Source: an uncultured SAR116 cluster alpha proteobacterium
GTDB taxonomy: Bacteria; Pseudomonadota; Alphaproteobacteria; Puniceispirillales; Marisalimonadaceae
DNA length: 47,089 bases
Assembly (NCBI GenBank): GCA_902630555.1
Contig: CACOVB010000003.1
Location: forward strand, 1-47,089
Direction: 5' to 3'
The notes under the pieces were generated by a model. That model had not been told where the DNA came from. It saw nothing but the letters and a program-made list of their open reading frames with translations, and searched no databases. Positions 37,115 through 44,303 of the stretch are shown here, piece after piece (the stretch's first letter is position 1; every line of letters starts with the position of its first letter). The translations under genes and the position numbers were made by a program.

Positions 37115-37587
37115 AATTTATATTTATATCTATTTTTTAATTGAACAAATAAAGCGCCTTCTCCTCCTTTATTATGGGGCATAGTTTCAAAACCAACAAC
37201 ATATTTTGATAAATCTTCATTTTTAAGCCACAATGGAGTTTTTAATCTTAATTTACCTTTATTATTTGACCCCTTTCCCGTAACGATCATGATACTTTTG
37301 AAGTTATTTAAGTAACAATCTTTAATAAAATTTTTAATTAATTCATGCGCCTGAACTTCTGTTTTTCCGTGGAGATCAATAATAGCATCAAAATTTAATC
37401 TGTTACTTTTTATTTGTTTTTTTATTTTACTATCTAATGTAAAAGTAGAATTCGGTTTTAAAACTTTATTAATTTCAGAAATAGAACTTAGGTTAATTTT
37501 TTTGTTTTTATCAACCTTTTTAATAAATTTTAAATTTGATATGTAAAAGTTCCATATTTTTTTATCTTTATCTGATAATTTATGCAT
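37111..37587 (-). CDS. Smr domain protein
   Basis: This 158-residue protein has a C-terminal Smr (small MutS-related) domain, the nuclease-like fold found in MutS2 and stand-alone proteins. The domain starts at FDAIIDLHGKTEVQAHELI (about residues 69-87, LDLHG signature) and includes IVTGKGSNNKG and the closing HNKGGEGALFVQLK. The N-terminal half is Lys-rich and unstructured. The ATG at 37587 overlaps the tim44-like stop by 8 bases and is preferred over a TTG five codons upstream. Stand-alone alphaproteobacterial Smr proteins commonly lie after Tim44 and MltA genes; mltA is missing here. Confidence 0.86.
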   Translation of the reverse strand: MHKLSDKDKKIWNFYISNLKFIKKVDKNKKINLSSISEINKVLKPNSTFTLDSKIKKQIKSNRLNFDAIIDLHGKTEVQAHELIKNFIKDCYLNNFKSIMIVTGKGSNNKGKLRLKTPLWLKNEDLSKYVVGFETMPHNKGGEGALFVQLKNRYKYKL

Positions 37588-38215
37588 CACTAGTTTCAAC
37601 AAGTATCCAGTTCAAATCTTTGGATTGAATTTTTTTTTCAAATGTCCATAAATCTTTTACTAAAATACTCTTTTTTTGATCACCATCAATAATTTTACCT
37701 TTTTTATCCTTAAGAACTTTAATTTGTTCGGTTTCGAAAAGGACTGATACTCTCAAGAAATTTTTTAATTTTTTTACATCTTTAATTTCAACAGAAATCA
37801 TTTTTGTTATGTTTATTTTTAATGTTTCTTCTTCCTGAAGACGTTCGTCTATTACTGACTGAAAATTTTTAATTAATTTATTATCAATATACATTTCAAT
37901 CTTTTTAAGATCACCTTTTACAAAGCAGTCTATAACCATTTCAAAAAAGTTTTGAGCTCCTTTTAAAAATTCTTTTTCATTAAAAGTTGGATCTTCAATA
38001 TGTATTGCGTCCTTATTGGTCTTCCTATCATTTACATCAGATTGTCTGTCTCCCAATTTAACAACATTATTAAAATCTTTTTTACTAATATCAATTTTAT
38101 TATTTTGTTCATTGCCATCAGAGTTTTGGCCTAAAATACTTTTTAATCTGTAAACTAAAAATATTGCAATTATTGCAAATATTATTATATCTATGAATGG
38201 TAGAGAGAGATGCAT
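37580..38215 (-). CDS. Tim44-like domain protein (TimA)
   Basis: This 211-residue inner-membrane protein has one N-terminal membrane segment (about residues 6-22), a charged linker (about 30-75) and a C-terminal Tim44 domain (about 80-211). Signs of the domain are FLKGAQNFFEMVIDCFVKGDLKKIE and the final VKDLWTFEKKIQSKDLNWILVET. The alphaproteobacterial relative of mitochondrial Tim44 is thought to act at the membrane, but its function is not established. It diverges from secB across 98 bases, the usual arrangement, and precedes smr. Confidence 0.88.
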   Translation of the reverse strand: MHLSLPFIDIIIFAIIAIFLVYRLKSILGQNSDGNEQNNKIDISKKDFNNVVKLGDRQSDVNDRKTNKDAIHIEDPTFNEKEFLKGAQNFFEMVIDCFVKGDLKKIEMYIDNKLIKNFQSVIDERLQEEETLKINITKMISVEIKDVKKLKNFLRVSVLFETEQIKVLKDKKGKIIDGDQKKSILVKDLWTFEKKIQSKDLNWILVETSDA

Positions 38216-38247
38216 ATTGAATACCTTGTTGGTAACTTTAAATTAAT

Positions 38248-38265
38248 AATTGATATTTATCAATT
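38248..38265. promoter_or_regulatory. Near-perfect palindrome in the tim44/secB divergent spacer
   Basis: AATTGATA - TT - TATCAATT is an 8-base perfect inverted repeat with a 2-base centre, in the 98-base space between the divergent tim44-like and secB starts. Size and symmetry suit a dimeric regulator, but no known consensus was recognised, and chance is possible in such AT-rich DNA. Confidence 0.35.
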
Positions 38266-38313
38266 TATATATGTATATTGAGGTAATGTTCAATCATTTT
38301 AATAAAATAAATT

Positions 38314-38715
38314 ATGAAGACTAGTGAAATAACTTTAATAGGACAATATATAAGAGATTTATCGTTTGAAAATCCGATGGCTCCAAATTTACCTTCACAA
38401 AATAATAATCCGACTGTTAGTTTAGACGTAAATACTACTTATTTGGATTTAAAAAATAACAATCATGAACTTAATTTAAAAGTAAATTGTACTGCTTCCA
38501 TAGATAAAGACACCATGTTTGCTATAGAACTTCAATACGTTGGATTAATTAAAAGTATTATAAAAAATGAAACAGATAAAAAGAAATTAATTATATCTGG
38601 AAGTTATTTACTTTTCCCATATGCAAGAAGCATTATTAGTAATATTACTATGGAAGGTGGTTTTAAACCTTTAGTTATTCAACCAATTGAATTTGAAAAT
38701 ATGTTTAAGAAATAA
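38314..38715 (+). CDS. secB: Protein-export chaperone SecB
   Basis: SecB keeps precursor proteins unfolded and delivers them to SecA. It has 133 residues with the family pattern: IGQYIRDLSFENPMAP (about residues 9-24), VSLDVNTTYLDL, FAIELQYVGLI (about 69-79), LLFPYARSIISNITMEGGF (about 98-116) and the C-terminal PLVIQPIEF. The ATG at 38314 is unambiguous. Its stop touches the stop of dnaQ on the other strand with no base between. SecB, dnaQ and coaE beside the origin are typical of alphaproteobacteria. Confidence 0.96.
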   Translation: MKTSEITLIGQYIRDLSFENPMAPNLPSQNNNPTVSLDVNTTYLDLKNNNHELNLKVNCTASIDKDTMFAIELQYVGLIKSIIKNETDKKKLIISGSYLLFPYARSIISNITMEGGFKPLVIQPIEFENMFKK

Positions 38716-39411
38716 TTATTTAATTTTTTTCCACAATGGATCTATCATTTCGTTTATAAAATTTTCGTGTTCTTTTTTTTCATAATCAGATACATTCATT
38801 AATTTTTCTCGAGGAATTGAAAAGCTTGCTTTCAAATTCTTAGTGTTTTTATTATTATTGAGATTGATTAACTTATTATCTATCAGGTTTAAATTTTCTT
38901 GTTTTCCTGTAGTTAATTTCAAATATACTTTAGATAAAAGAGTAGCATCTAACAACGCTCCATGAAAATTTTGCCTTGTATTAACTACACCTAGTTTTTT
39001 AGATAAAGAATCTAAATTTACTGTCTGTCCAGGAAATTCTTTTTTAGCTATTTTAATTGTATCGATTATAGAATTATTAATATTATTTAAGCCACAGTTT
39101 TGTAATTCTTTATTAATAAAATTTGTATCAAACTCTGCATTGTGAATTATAATTGTGTCATCTTTAATAAAATCTAAAAATTTTTTTACAACATTACTAA
39201 ATGTAGGTTTTCCTATTAAAAATTCGTTTGATATTCCATGTACTTTTTGAGCGGACAAACTTATTTCAATTTCTGGATTAATATATTCATGAAAATAGTT
39301 TTGTGTTAAAACATTGTCAATTAATTCAACAATGCCTATCTCTATAATTCTATCGTTATCAAAGTTCAAACCTGTTGTTTCTGTATCAAGTATTAACTTC
39401 CTTTTTTCCAT
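38716..39411 (-). CDS. dnaQ: DNA polymerase III epsilon subunit (3'-5' proofreading exonuclease)
   Basis: This is the DEDDh exonuclease subunit, 231 residues. ExoI is LILDTETTGLNFDNDRIIEIG (residues 5-25; Asp and Glu of DxE), ExoII is IIIHNAEFDTNFINKEL (about residue 90), and ExoIII is NFHGALLDATLLSKVYL (about 152, HxAxxD). The C-terminal 50 residues are the polymerase-binding tail. The start overlaps the coaE end by 26 bases. Confidence 0.95.
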   Translation of the reverse strand: MEKRKLILDTETTGLNFDNDRIIEIGIVELIDNVLTQNYFHEYINPEIEISLSAQKVHGISNEFLIGKPTFSNVVKKFLDFIKDDTIIIHNAEFDTNFINKELQNCGLNNINNSIIDTIKIAKKEFPGQTVNLDSLSKKLGVVNTRQNFHGALLDATLLSKVYLKLTTGKQENLNLIDNKLINLNNNKNTKNLKASFSIPREKLMNVSDYEKKEHENFINEMIDPLWKKIK

Positions 39412-40000
39412 TCTTTTCTCTTAGCCTAATTATTGTTGTTATTAATAATAAACATACTTTAATCAATATTAAAAATTTGTAATTTGTATTTATCACTTGT
39501 GGTTTAAATTTTATTTTATCGTTAAAACTTAATTGCGATGACACTATTTTTTCAAAGAGTGAATCTGATATTTTGTCTCTGTTTAAAACTCTTGCTCTTT
39601 GTAATTTTATATTACAATGAGCTAAAATAATTAAATCATATTTTTTTTCTGATTTTGTTTCGTATATCAATGGAACATCATAAACTAATATATTCTTTTT
39701 ATAGTTAATTTTTTCAAACTTTTTTAACTCTATCTCTAGATAAGGATATAATAATTTTTCTAGTTTTTTTTTTTCACAGTTATTGGAAAATATAATTGTT
39801 CTTAACTTTAGCTTATCGATATGTTTTTTCTTAATAACTGAAGGCCAAATATTTTTTAATTTTTGTTTGATATCTTCTTTTCTTAGTATTTTTTTTATTT
39901 CATGATCAGCGTCAAATATTGGTATCCTAAATAGAGCAAATATATTTGCTATTGTTGTTTTTCCAGTGCCTATTGAACCCGTTATTCCTATTTTATACAT
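39386..40000 (-). CDS. coaE: Dephospho-CoA kinase CoaE
   Basis: CoaE phosphorylates the 3'-hydroxyl of dephospho-CoA, the last step of coenzyme A synthesis. It has 204 residues with the P-loop GITGSIGTGKTTIANIF (about residues 5-21), FDADHEIKKIL (about 34-44) and VYDVPLIYETKSEKKYD. The C-terminal ~25 residues are unusual: Leu/Ile/Thr-rich, and partly determined by the overlap with dnaQ. The ATG at 40000 borders the putative origin, with a DnaA box 8 bases upstream. The usual neighbours aroE and maf are absent. Confidence 0.93.
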   Translation of the reverse strand: MYKIGITGSIGTGKTTIANIFALFRIPIFDADHEIKKILRKEDIKQKLKNIWPSVIKKKHIDKLKLRTIIFSNNCEKKKLEKLLYPYLEIELKKFEKINYKKNILVYDVPLIYETKSEKKYDLIILAHCNIKLQRARVLNRDKISDSLFEKIVSSQLSFNDKIKFKPQVINTNYKFLILIKVCLLLITTIIRLREKNGKKEVNT

Positions 40001-40007
40001 AATAAAC

Positions 40008-40016
40008 TGTGGATAA
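40008..40016 (-). promoter_or_regulatory. DnaA box (perfect TTATCCACA)
   Basis: The minus strand reads TTATCCACA, the exact high-affinity DnaA consensus, 8 bases before the coaE start and at the left edge of the putative origin. Confidence 0.75.
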
Positions 40017-40146
40017 ATTTAATGTTTTTTACAAGTTTCTTTTTTTTTTCACAACCTATAAATCATTTTTTTTGTTAATAAATTTGTTAACAGTCTCGGT
40101 TAATAGAATTTTTTCATTAAAAACAGTCACTTGTAAAATTTATGTT

Positions 40147-40155
40147 TGTTGATAA
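40147..40155 (-). promoter_or_regulatory. DnaA-box-like site (TTATCAACA, one mismatch)
   Basis: The minus strand reads TTATCAACA, one base from the consensus and in the same orientation as the perfect box 139 bases away. Weaker matches with two mismatches lie at 40073-40081 (minus) and 40170-40178 (plus). Confidence 0.45.
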
Positions 40156-40220
40156 ATAAAAATAACTATTTATAAACAAAATTATGCATACAACTACATC
40201 AAATTCATTAATATAATTTT

Positions 40221-41234
40221 ATGATTAGTAAGTTAGTAAAGTCAAAGAATAGTCAAATAAAACCTAAATGGTTTTTAAGGCAAGCTGGAAGACACATTCC
40301 TGAGTATTTTACTATAAGAAACAGACATGAGAATTTTATTGATTTCTGCCTAGATGAAAATTCAATTGTTAATGCTACTCTTCTTCCATTAAAATATTAC
40401 AATATTGATGCAGCAATTTTATTCTCTGATATTTTATTGTTACCTCATTTTTTAGGACAAAAAGTCACATTTAAAAAAAACACAGGTCCAGTTTTAAAAG
40501 AAATAAATATAGATGAAAAATTCCTTAAAAAAGAGGTTGATTTAAATAATTTTACACCAATAAAAAATGCTATCTTTAAAATTAAAGAGACACTTCCTTC
40601 TTCTAAAGATTTAATAGGTTTTTGTGGTGCACCTTGGACATTAGCTTGTTACATGATAGATGGTGGTAGTTCTAAGGATTATGTTAAAACAAGAACATTC
40701 TTGTGGAATAATGAAGAAATGTTTTCTAAACTAATTAACAAGTTAACTAAAGACTGTGCTGATTTTCTTGAGTTTCAGTATTTAGCAGGATCTACAGTCT
40801 TAATGATTTTTGACACATGGTCGAGCATGATACCTGATCGGTATTGGGTAAAATTTGGTATTGAACCTATTAAATACATAGTTGAAAGATTGAGAAAAAA
40901 AAATATAAATTGTCCCATCATTGGACTACCGTTTAAATCTGGAGAAATGTTAATTCAATATAGTTATGAGAGTTTAGTTGATGTAGTGTCAATTGATTGG
41001 AAAACAAACTTAGATTGGGCTTTAAAAAATATTAATAATAATGTGATTACTCAAGGAAATTTAGACCCAGCATTACTATCATGTCATAATTTATCTTCTA
41101 TAAAAAAAGAAGTGCATAGAATATCACATCTGACACAAAATAAATGTCATATTTTTAATGTAGGCCATGGTTTAATCCCTGAAGTGAAAATTAAAAATGT
41201 TAAATATGCAATTAAACTTATAGAAAATTTTTAA
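40221..41234 (+). CDS. hemE: Uroporphyrinogen decarboxylase HemE
   Basis: HemE decarboxylates uroporphyrinogen III to coproporphyrinogen III in heme synthesis. It has 337 residues with PKWFLRQAGRHIPEYFTIR at the N-terminus (the usual RQAGRYLPEYR with Tyr to His), AAILFSDILLLPHFLGQ (about residues 75-91, with the catalytic Asp), GFCGAPWTLACYMIDGG and the C-terminal FNVGHGLIPE. The ATG at 40221 is the first after the putative origin; the gene is transcribed away from it. hemJ starts immediately after its stop. Location of hemE by the origin is an alphaproteobacterial hallmark. Confidence 0.96.
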   Translation: MISKLVKSKNSQIKPKWFLRQAGRHIPEYFTIRNRHENFIDFCLDENSIVNATLLPLKYYNIDAAILFSDILLLPHFLGQKVTFKKNTGPVLKEINIDEKFLKKEVDLNNFTPIKNAIFKIKETLPSSKDLIGFCGAPWTLACYMIDGGSSKDYVKTRTFLWNNEEMFSKLINKLTKDCADFLEFQYLAGSTVLMIFDTWSSMIPDRYWVKFGIEPIKYIVERLRKKNINCPIIGLPFKSGEMLIQYSYESLVDVVSIDWKTNLDWALKNINNNVITQGNLDPALLSCHNLSSIKKEVHRISHLTQNKCHIFNVGHGLIPEVKIKNVKYAIKLIENF

Positions 41235-41591
41235 ATGCTTTATTTATATATTAAGTCATTTCATTTAATTTTTTTGATAGCTTGGATGGTTTCTTTATTA
41301 TATTTACCAAGATTGTTTGTTTATCATTCCAGTGTGTCTATAACAAGTTCCTCATATAATTTACTGTTATTAATGGAAAAAAGGTTAATCAAAATTATAG
41401 CAATACCCGCTATGATTCTAACACTCTTGTTTGGTTTTGTGCTTCTAAGTATGCAAAAGGAATTATTATATGAGAATTATTTTAGAATAAAGCTATTGGC
41501 GGTATTATTATTGATTATTTATCAAGTATATTTAATTCTGGTATATCTGGCTTTTAAGAGAATAATTAATAAGAGATCAGCAATATTTTAA
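41235..41591 (+). CDS. hemJ: Protoporphyrinogen IX oxidase HemJ, truncated by an in-frame TAA
   Basis: HemJ is the membrane enzyme that oxidises protoporphyrinogen IX to protoporphyrin IX. The open part is 118 codons with three or four membrane segments. LYIKSFHLIFLIAW and YLPRLFVYHSS (about residues 3-33) and MEKRLIKIIAIPAM (about 47-60) match the family. The family is normally about 140-150 residues and ends in a NE-x-P-x-x-x-M segment plus a last helix. Here a TAA at 41589-41591 stops it, but the missing segment continues in the same frame after the stop (separate entry). The usual Tyr-His-x-Tyr in the third helix reads YQVY, and the WxH-x-K-type position reads YFRIK, so conserved His residues may also be lost. 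It directly abuts hemE; hemH, often between them, is absent. Confidence 0.8.
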   Translation: MLYLYIKSFHLIFLIAWMVSLLYLPRLFVYHSSVSITSSSYNLLLLMEKRLIKIIAIPAMILTLLFGFVLLSMQKELLYENYFRIKLLAVLLLIIYQVYLILVYLAFKRIINKRSAIF

Positions 41592-41669
41592 AAATTAATT
41601 AATGAAATACCAACAATTTTTATGATTATTATTATTTTACTTGTTGTGCTAAGACCTAATTTAGGTTAA
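41592..41669 (+). pseudogene. hemJ: In-frame remnant encoding the HemJ C-terminus
   Basis: The 25 codons after the hemJ stop, in the same frame, read KLINEIPTIFMIIIILLVVL followed by RPNLG and a second TAA at 41667-41669. This is the conserved HemJ ending (Asn-Glu-(I/V)-Pro, a hydrophobic helix, then (K/R)-Pro). With the stop codon read as an amino acid the protein would be 144 residues, the family's usual length. A single base change (for example TAT to TAA) explains it; a sequencing or assembly error, or readthrough, are alternatives. Confidence 0.8.
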
Positions 41670-41703
41670 AAAGAATTCTCTCAAGTTTTATTATCGTAAT
41701 TTT

Positions 41704-42963
41704 ATGCATTTAAATGAACTGAAATCAAAAAATCCATCTGACTTGTTATTATACGCTGAAAGTCTAGAAGTAGAAAACGCAAGTAATCTTAGAAAACAGG
41801 ATATGATGTTTGCTTGCTTAAAAAAGCTTGCTGACAATGATGTATCAATATATGGAGAAGGTGTATTGGAAGTTTTGGCTGATGGATTTGGTTTTTTAAG
41901 ATCTGTCGATTCAAATTATTTAGCAGGTCCCGATGATATTTATGTGTCGCCTAGTCAAGTTAAAAAATTTGGTTTAAGAACAGGTGATACTGTTGAGGGA
42001 GAAATTAGATCTCCAAAAGATGGTGAAAGATATTTTGCGTTGTTAAAAATTGAATCCATTAATTTTGAAAAACCAAATAATATAAGGCAAAGAATTAATT
42101 TTGATAATTTAACCCCATTATACCCTGACGAAAAAATTAATTTTGAAACAGAATTTAATCCAGAAAATAAAGATTACACACCTAGAATCATCGATTTAAT
42201 AGCACCCGTAGGTAAAGGACAAAGAAGCTTAATTGTTGCACCTCCTAGAACGGGTAAAACGATGATGTTGCAATCTATTGCAAAAGCTATAACAACAAAT
42301 CATCCAGAAATATATCTGTTAGTATTATTAATCGATGAGAGACCTGAAGAAGTCACCGACATGCAAAGATCTGTTAATGGTGAAGTTATAAGTTCTACAT
42401 TTGATGAACCAGCAACAAGACATGTCCAAGTTACTGATATGGTTATAGAAAAAGCTAAAAGGTTAGTTGAACATAAAAGAGATGTTGTGATTTTGCTTGA
42501 TTCAATAACTAGGTTGGCAAGGGCATATAACACTGTTATACCATCAAGTGGAAAAGTTTTAACTGGAGGTGTTGATGCAAATGCCTTGCAAAGACCAAAA
42601 AGATTTTTTGGTGCAGCGAGAAACATTGAAGAAGGTGGGTCTTTATCTATTATTGCAACAGCATTAGTAGAAACAGGGTCTAGAATGGATGAAGTTATTT
42701 TTGAAGAGTTTAAAGGTACAGGCAATAGCGAAGTTATCTTGGACAGAAAATTATCAGACAAAAGAGTCTTTCCATCGATTGATGTAACTAAATCTGGCAC
42801 AAGAAAAGAAGAACTATTAGTTCAAAAGGATACATTATCAAAAATGTGGGTACTAAGAAGAATATTAATGCAAATGGGACCTGTAGATGCCATGGAATTT
42901 TTGGTAGATAAGTTAAAACAAAGCAAATCAAACGAAGATTTCTTTAGAGCTATGAATAAATAG
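41704..42963 (+). CDS. rho: Transcription termination factor Rho
   Basis: Rho is a hexameric RNA-dependent ATPase that terminates transcription. It has 419 residues: N-terminal [15 protein letters not shown] domain, an RNA-binding cold-shock-like domain with [16 protein letters not shown] (about residues 52-67), Walker [12 protein letters not shown] (about 179-189), Walker [17 protein letters not shown] (about 259-274) and the Q-loop/R-loop region [13 protein letters not shown]. No obvious Shine-Dalgarno sequence precedes the ATG. With hardly any intrinsic terminators visible in the window, Rho may carry much of termination in this genome. The gene ends 11 bases before mnmE, where a parS-like site lies. 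Confidence 0.97.
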   Translation: MHLNELKSKNPSDLLLYAESLEVENASNLRKQDMMFACLKKLADNDVSIYGEGVLEVLADGFGFLRSVDSNYLAGPDDIYVSPSQVKKFGLRTGDTVEGEIRSPKDGERYFALLKIESINFEKPNNIRQRINFDNLTPLYPDEKINFETEFNPENKDYTPRIIDLIAPVGKGQRSLIVAPPRTGKTMMLQSIAKAITTNHPEIYLLVLLIDERPEEVTDMQRSVNGEVISSTFDEPATRHVQVTDMVIEKAKRLVEHKRDVVILLDSITRLARAYNTVIPSSGKVLTGGVDANALQRPKRFFGAARNIEEGGSLSIIATALVETGSRMDEVIFEEFKGTGNSEVILDRKLSDKRVFPSIDVTKSGTRKEELLVQKDTLSKMWVLRRILMQMGPVDAMEFLVDKLKQSKSNEDFFRAMNK

Positions 42964-42966
42964 TGT

Positions 42967-42982
42967 AGTTTCACGTGAAACA
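42967..42982. promoter_or_regulatory. parS-like centromere site spanning the mnmE start codon
   Basis: AGTTTCACGTGAAACA matches the widely conserved ParB-binding parS consensus TGTTTCACGTGAAACA at 15 of 16 positions, including a perfect 14-base palindrome (42968-42981). It covers part of the 11-base rho-mnmE gap and includes the GTG start of mnmE (42975-42977). It is about 2.8 kb from the putative origin, near parA. Confidence 0.85.
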
Positions 42983-44303
42983 AAATGATTATGATACCAT
43001 TTTTGCTTCATCAAGTCAGTTTAGGTCAGCCATTAAAATAATTAGAATTAGTGGTAAGAATGCAAAAAAAACTTCAAGTATATTTAATTTTAAGAGACCT
43101 GCACCAAGAACATTTGGATTAAGAAAGTTAATTTACAAAGATAATGTAATAGACCATGCTCCTGTCGTGTGGTTGCCAAGAGGTAAAAGCTTTACAGGAG
43201 AGGACACCTTTGAAATTTATATTCATGGTAGTGTTGTTATAGAAAAGTGGATTTATAAAATTCTGTCTTCCTATAAAAATTTTAGGTTAGCTGAGCCAGG
43301 AGAATTTACTAAAAGAGCAACTTTAAATGGAAACATTGATTTAGTGCAAGCTGAAAGTATAAATGAAATTATAAATACACAAACTGAAAAACAACTCTCT
43401 ATAGCACAAGCTCAGCTGGATGGATCGTTAAGCAATGTTATCAATAGTTGGAGAAAAGAAATTATTTACATATCTTCTTTAATTGAATCTCTCATTGATT
43501 TTTCTGATGAAGACATTCCTGAAGAATTATCTAATTTATTCTTAAGAAGAGTAAAGAAAATACAAAAAAAGATTAAAGATTCAGTAAATTTTGCAAAAGT
43601 AGCTTCTTTTATTAAAGAGGGTTTTATTGTTACGATAATAGGTAAGCCTAATGCGGGTAAAAGCAGTTTAATTAATGCATTAACAAAACTAAACACGTCA
43701 ATTGTTACTGATATACCTGGAACAACAAGAGATTTAATACAACAAAAAATTGATTTAAAAGGCCTGCCTGTTATTTTATATGATACTGCAGGTATTAGAA
43801 AAACAAATAACATTATTGAAAAAAAAGGAATTGAACTGGCAATCAATATTATTAAAAAGAGTAATGTAATTTTAAATTTATGTGAAGATGGTAAATTTAA
43901 TTATAATATTCTAGAAAAAGATTTTTTAAATGATAGTAAAATTAAGATTATTAATGTTAAAACCAAGGTTGATATAAAAAAAAATAGTAAGAAAAATGCA
44001 GATGTAGAAATTTCTTCAAAGACAAACTTTGGAATTAATATTTTATTAGAGAAAATGTATTCTTATTTATCAAGCTTAGAACCAAAAGAGACATGTTTAA
44101 TTACATCTGAAAGACAAGTTTTACATGCTAAGAAAGCACTGAGCGCTCTAAACAGAATAAATAATTTATCAATTATTGAGGAAACCGAACTTATTGCTGA
44201 GGAATTAAGGCTTGCTTCCAAGCATATTAGTAATATAACTTCTTTTATAGATAATGAAGATGTTTTAGATAAAATATTTAGTAGCTTTTGTATTGGAAAA
44301 TGA
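42975..44303 (+). CDS. mnmE: tRNA modification GTPase MnmE (TrmE)
   Basis: MnmE forms a complex with MnmG to install (carboxymethyl)aminomethyl groups on wobble U34 of tRNAs. It has 442 residues: N-terminal tetrahydrofolate-binding domain with DTIFASSSQF and ALKIIRISG-type sequence, FTKRATLNGNIDLVQAESI (about residues 112-130), a GTPase domain with GKPNAGKSSLINAL (about 220-233) and DIPGTTRDLI, and the C-terminal Cys in FCIGK. The only start codon is GTG 42975, because a TAG lies in frame at 42966; this GTG is inside the parS-like palindrome. mnmG follows with no gap. Confidence 0.95.
   Translation: MKQNDYDTIFASSSQFRSAIKIIRISGKNAKKTSSIFNFKRPAPRTFGLRKLIYKDNVIDHAPVVWLPRGKSFTGEDTFEIYIHGSVVIEKWIYKILSSYKNFRLAEPGEFTKRATLNGNIDLVQAESINEIINTQTEKQLSIAQAQLDGSLSNVINSWRKEIIYISSLIESLIDFSDEDIPEELSNLFLRRVKKIQKKIKDSVNFAKVASFIKEGFIVTIIGKPNAGKSSLINALTKLNTSIVTDIPGTTRDLIQQKIDLKGLPVILYDTAGIRKTNNIIEKKGIELAINIIKKSNVILNLCEDGKFNYNILEKDFLNDSKIKIINVKTKVDIKKNSKKNADVEISSKTNFGINILLEKMYSYLSSLEPKETCLITSERQVLHAKKALSALNRINNLSIIEETELIAEELRLASKHISNITSFIDNEDVLDKIFSSFCIGK

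Larger units (their letters stand above)
40001..40220. other. Putative chromosomal replication origin (oriC), hemE-coaE intergenic region
   Basis: This 220-base region is the longest non-coding stretch in the window and lies between the divergent coaE and hemE. In several alphaproteobacteria (Caulobacter and Rickettsia are the known cases) the origin is beside hemE. It contains one perfect DnaA box, one with one mismatch and two with two mismatches, long A/T runs, a 10-base inverted repeat (40027-40036 and 40129-40138) and a 7-base direct repeat AACAGTC 33 bases apart (40089 and 40122). Left of it 32 of 42 genes are on the minus strand; to the right all 7 are on the plus strand, as expected for genes co-directional with replication. 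No promoter was resolved for coaE or hemE, but both must start here. Confidence 0.72.

Noticed and set aside
40075..40103. Three TTAA boxes in the putative origin, suggesting CtrA sites (TTAA-N7-TTAA).
   Set aside because: The spacings are 8 and 9 bases, not 7, and TTAA is common in DNA this AT-rich. CtrA control of this origin is not supported.
41550..41600. A frameshift as the cause of the hemJ truncation.
   Set aside because: The tail is in the same frame as the upstream part, directly after the stop, so a single substitution explains it better than paired indels.
41654..41666. Palindrome ACCTAATTTAGGT before rho, first read as an operator or terminator.
   Set aside because: It lies in the in-frame continuation of hemJ and encodes the end of its C-terminus. 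The hairpin would have only five pairs and lacks a U tract.
41670..41703. Search for tRNA or small RNA genes in this and the other intergenic spaces.
   Set aside because: None of the spaces holds a cloverleaf, a T-loop consensus or a convincing GC-rich hairpin; no RNA gene is claimed.
42300..42800. Long open frames on the strand opposite rho and other genes.
   Set aside because: They have no recognisable motifs, no ribosome binding sites, and lie entirely within well-supported genes on the other strand.
42985..42993. ATG codons just after the mnmE GTG as alternative starts.
   Set aside because: Both ATGs (42985 and 42991) are out of frame with mnmE, and an in-frame stop at 42966 excludes anything further upstream.
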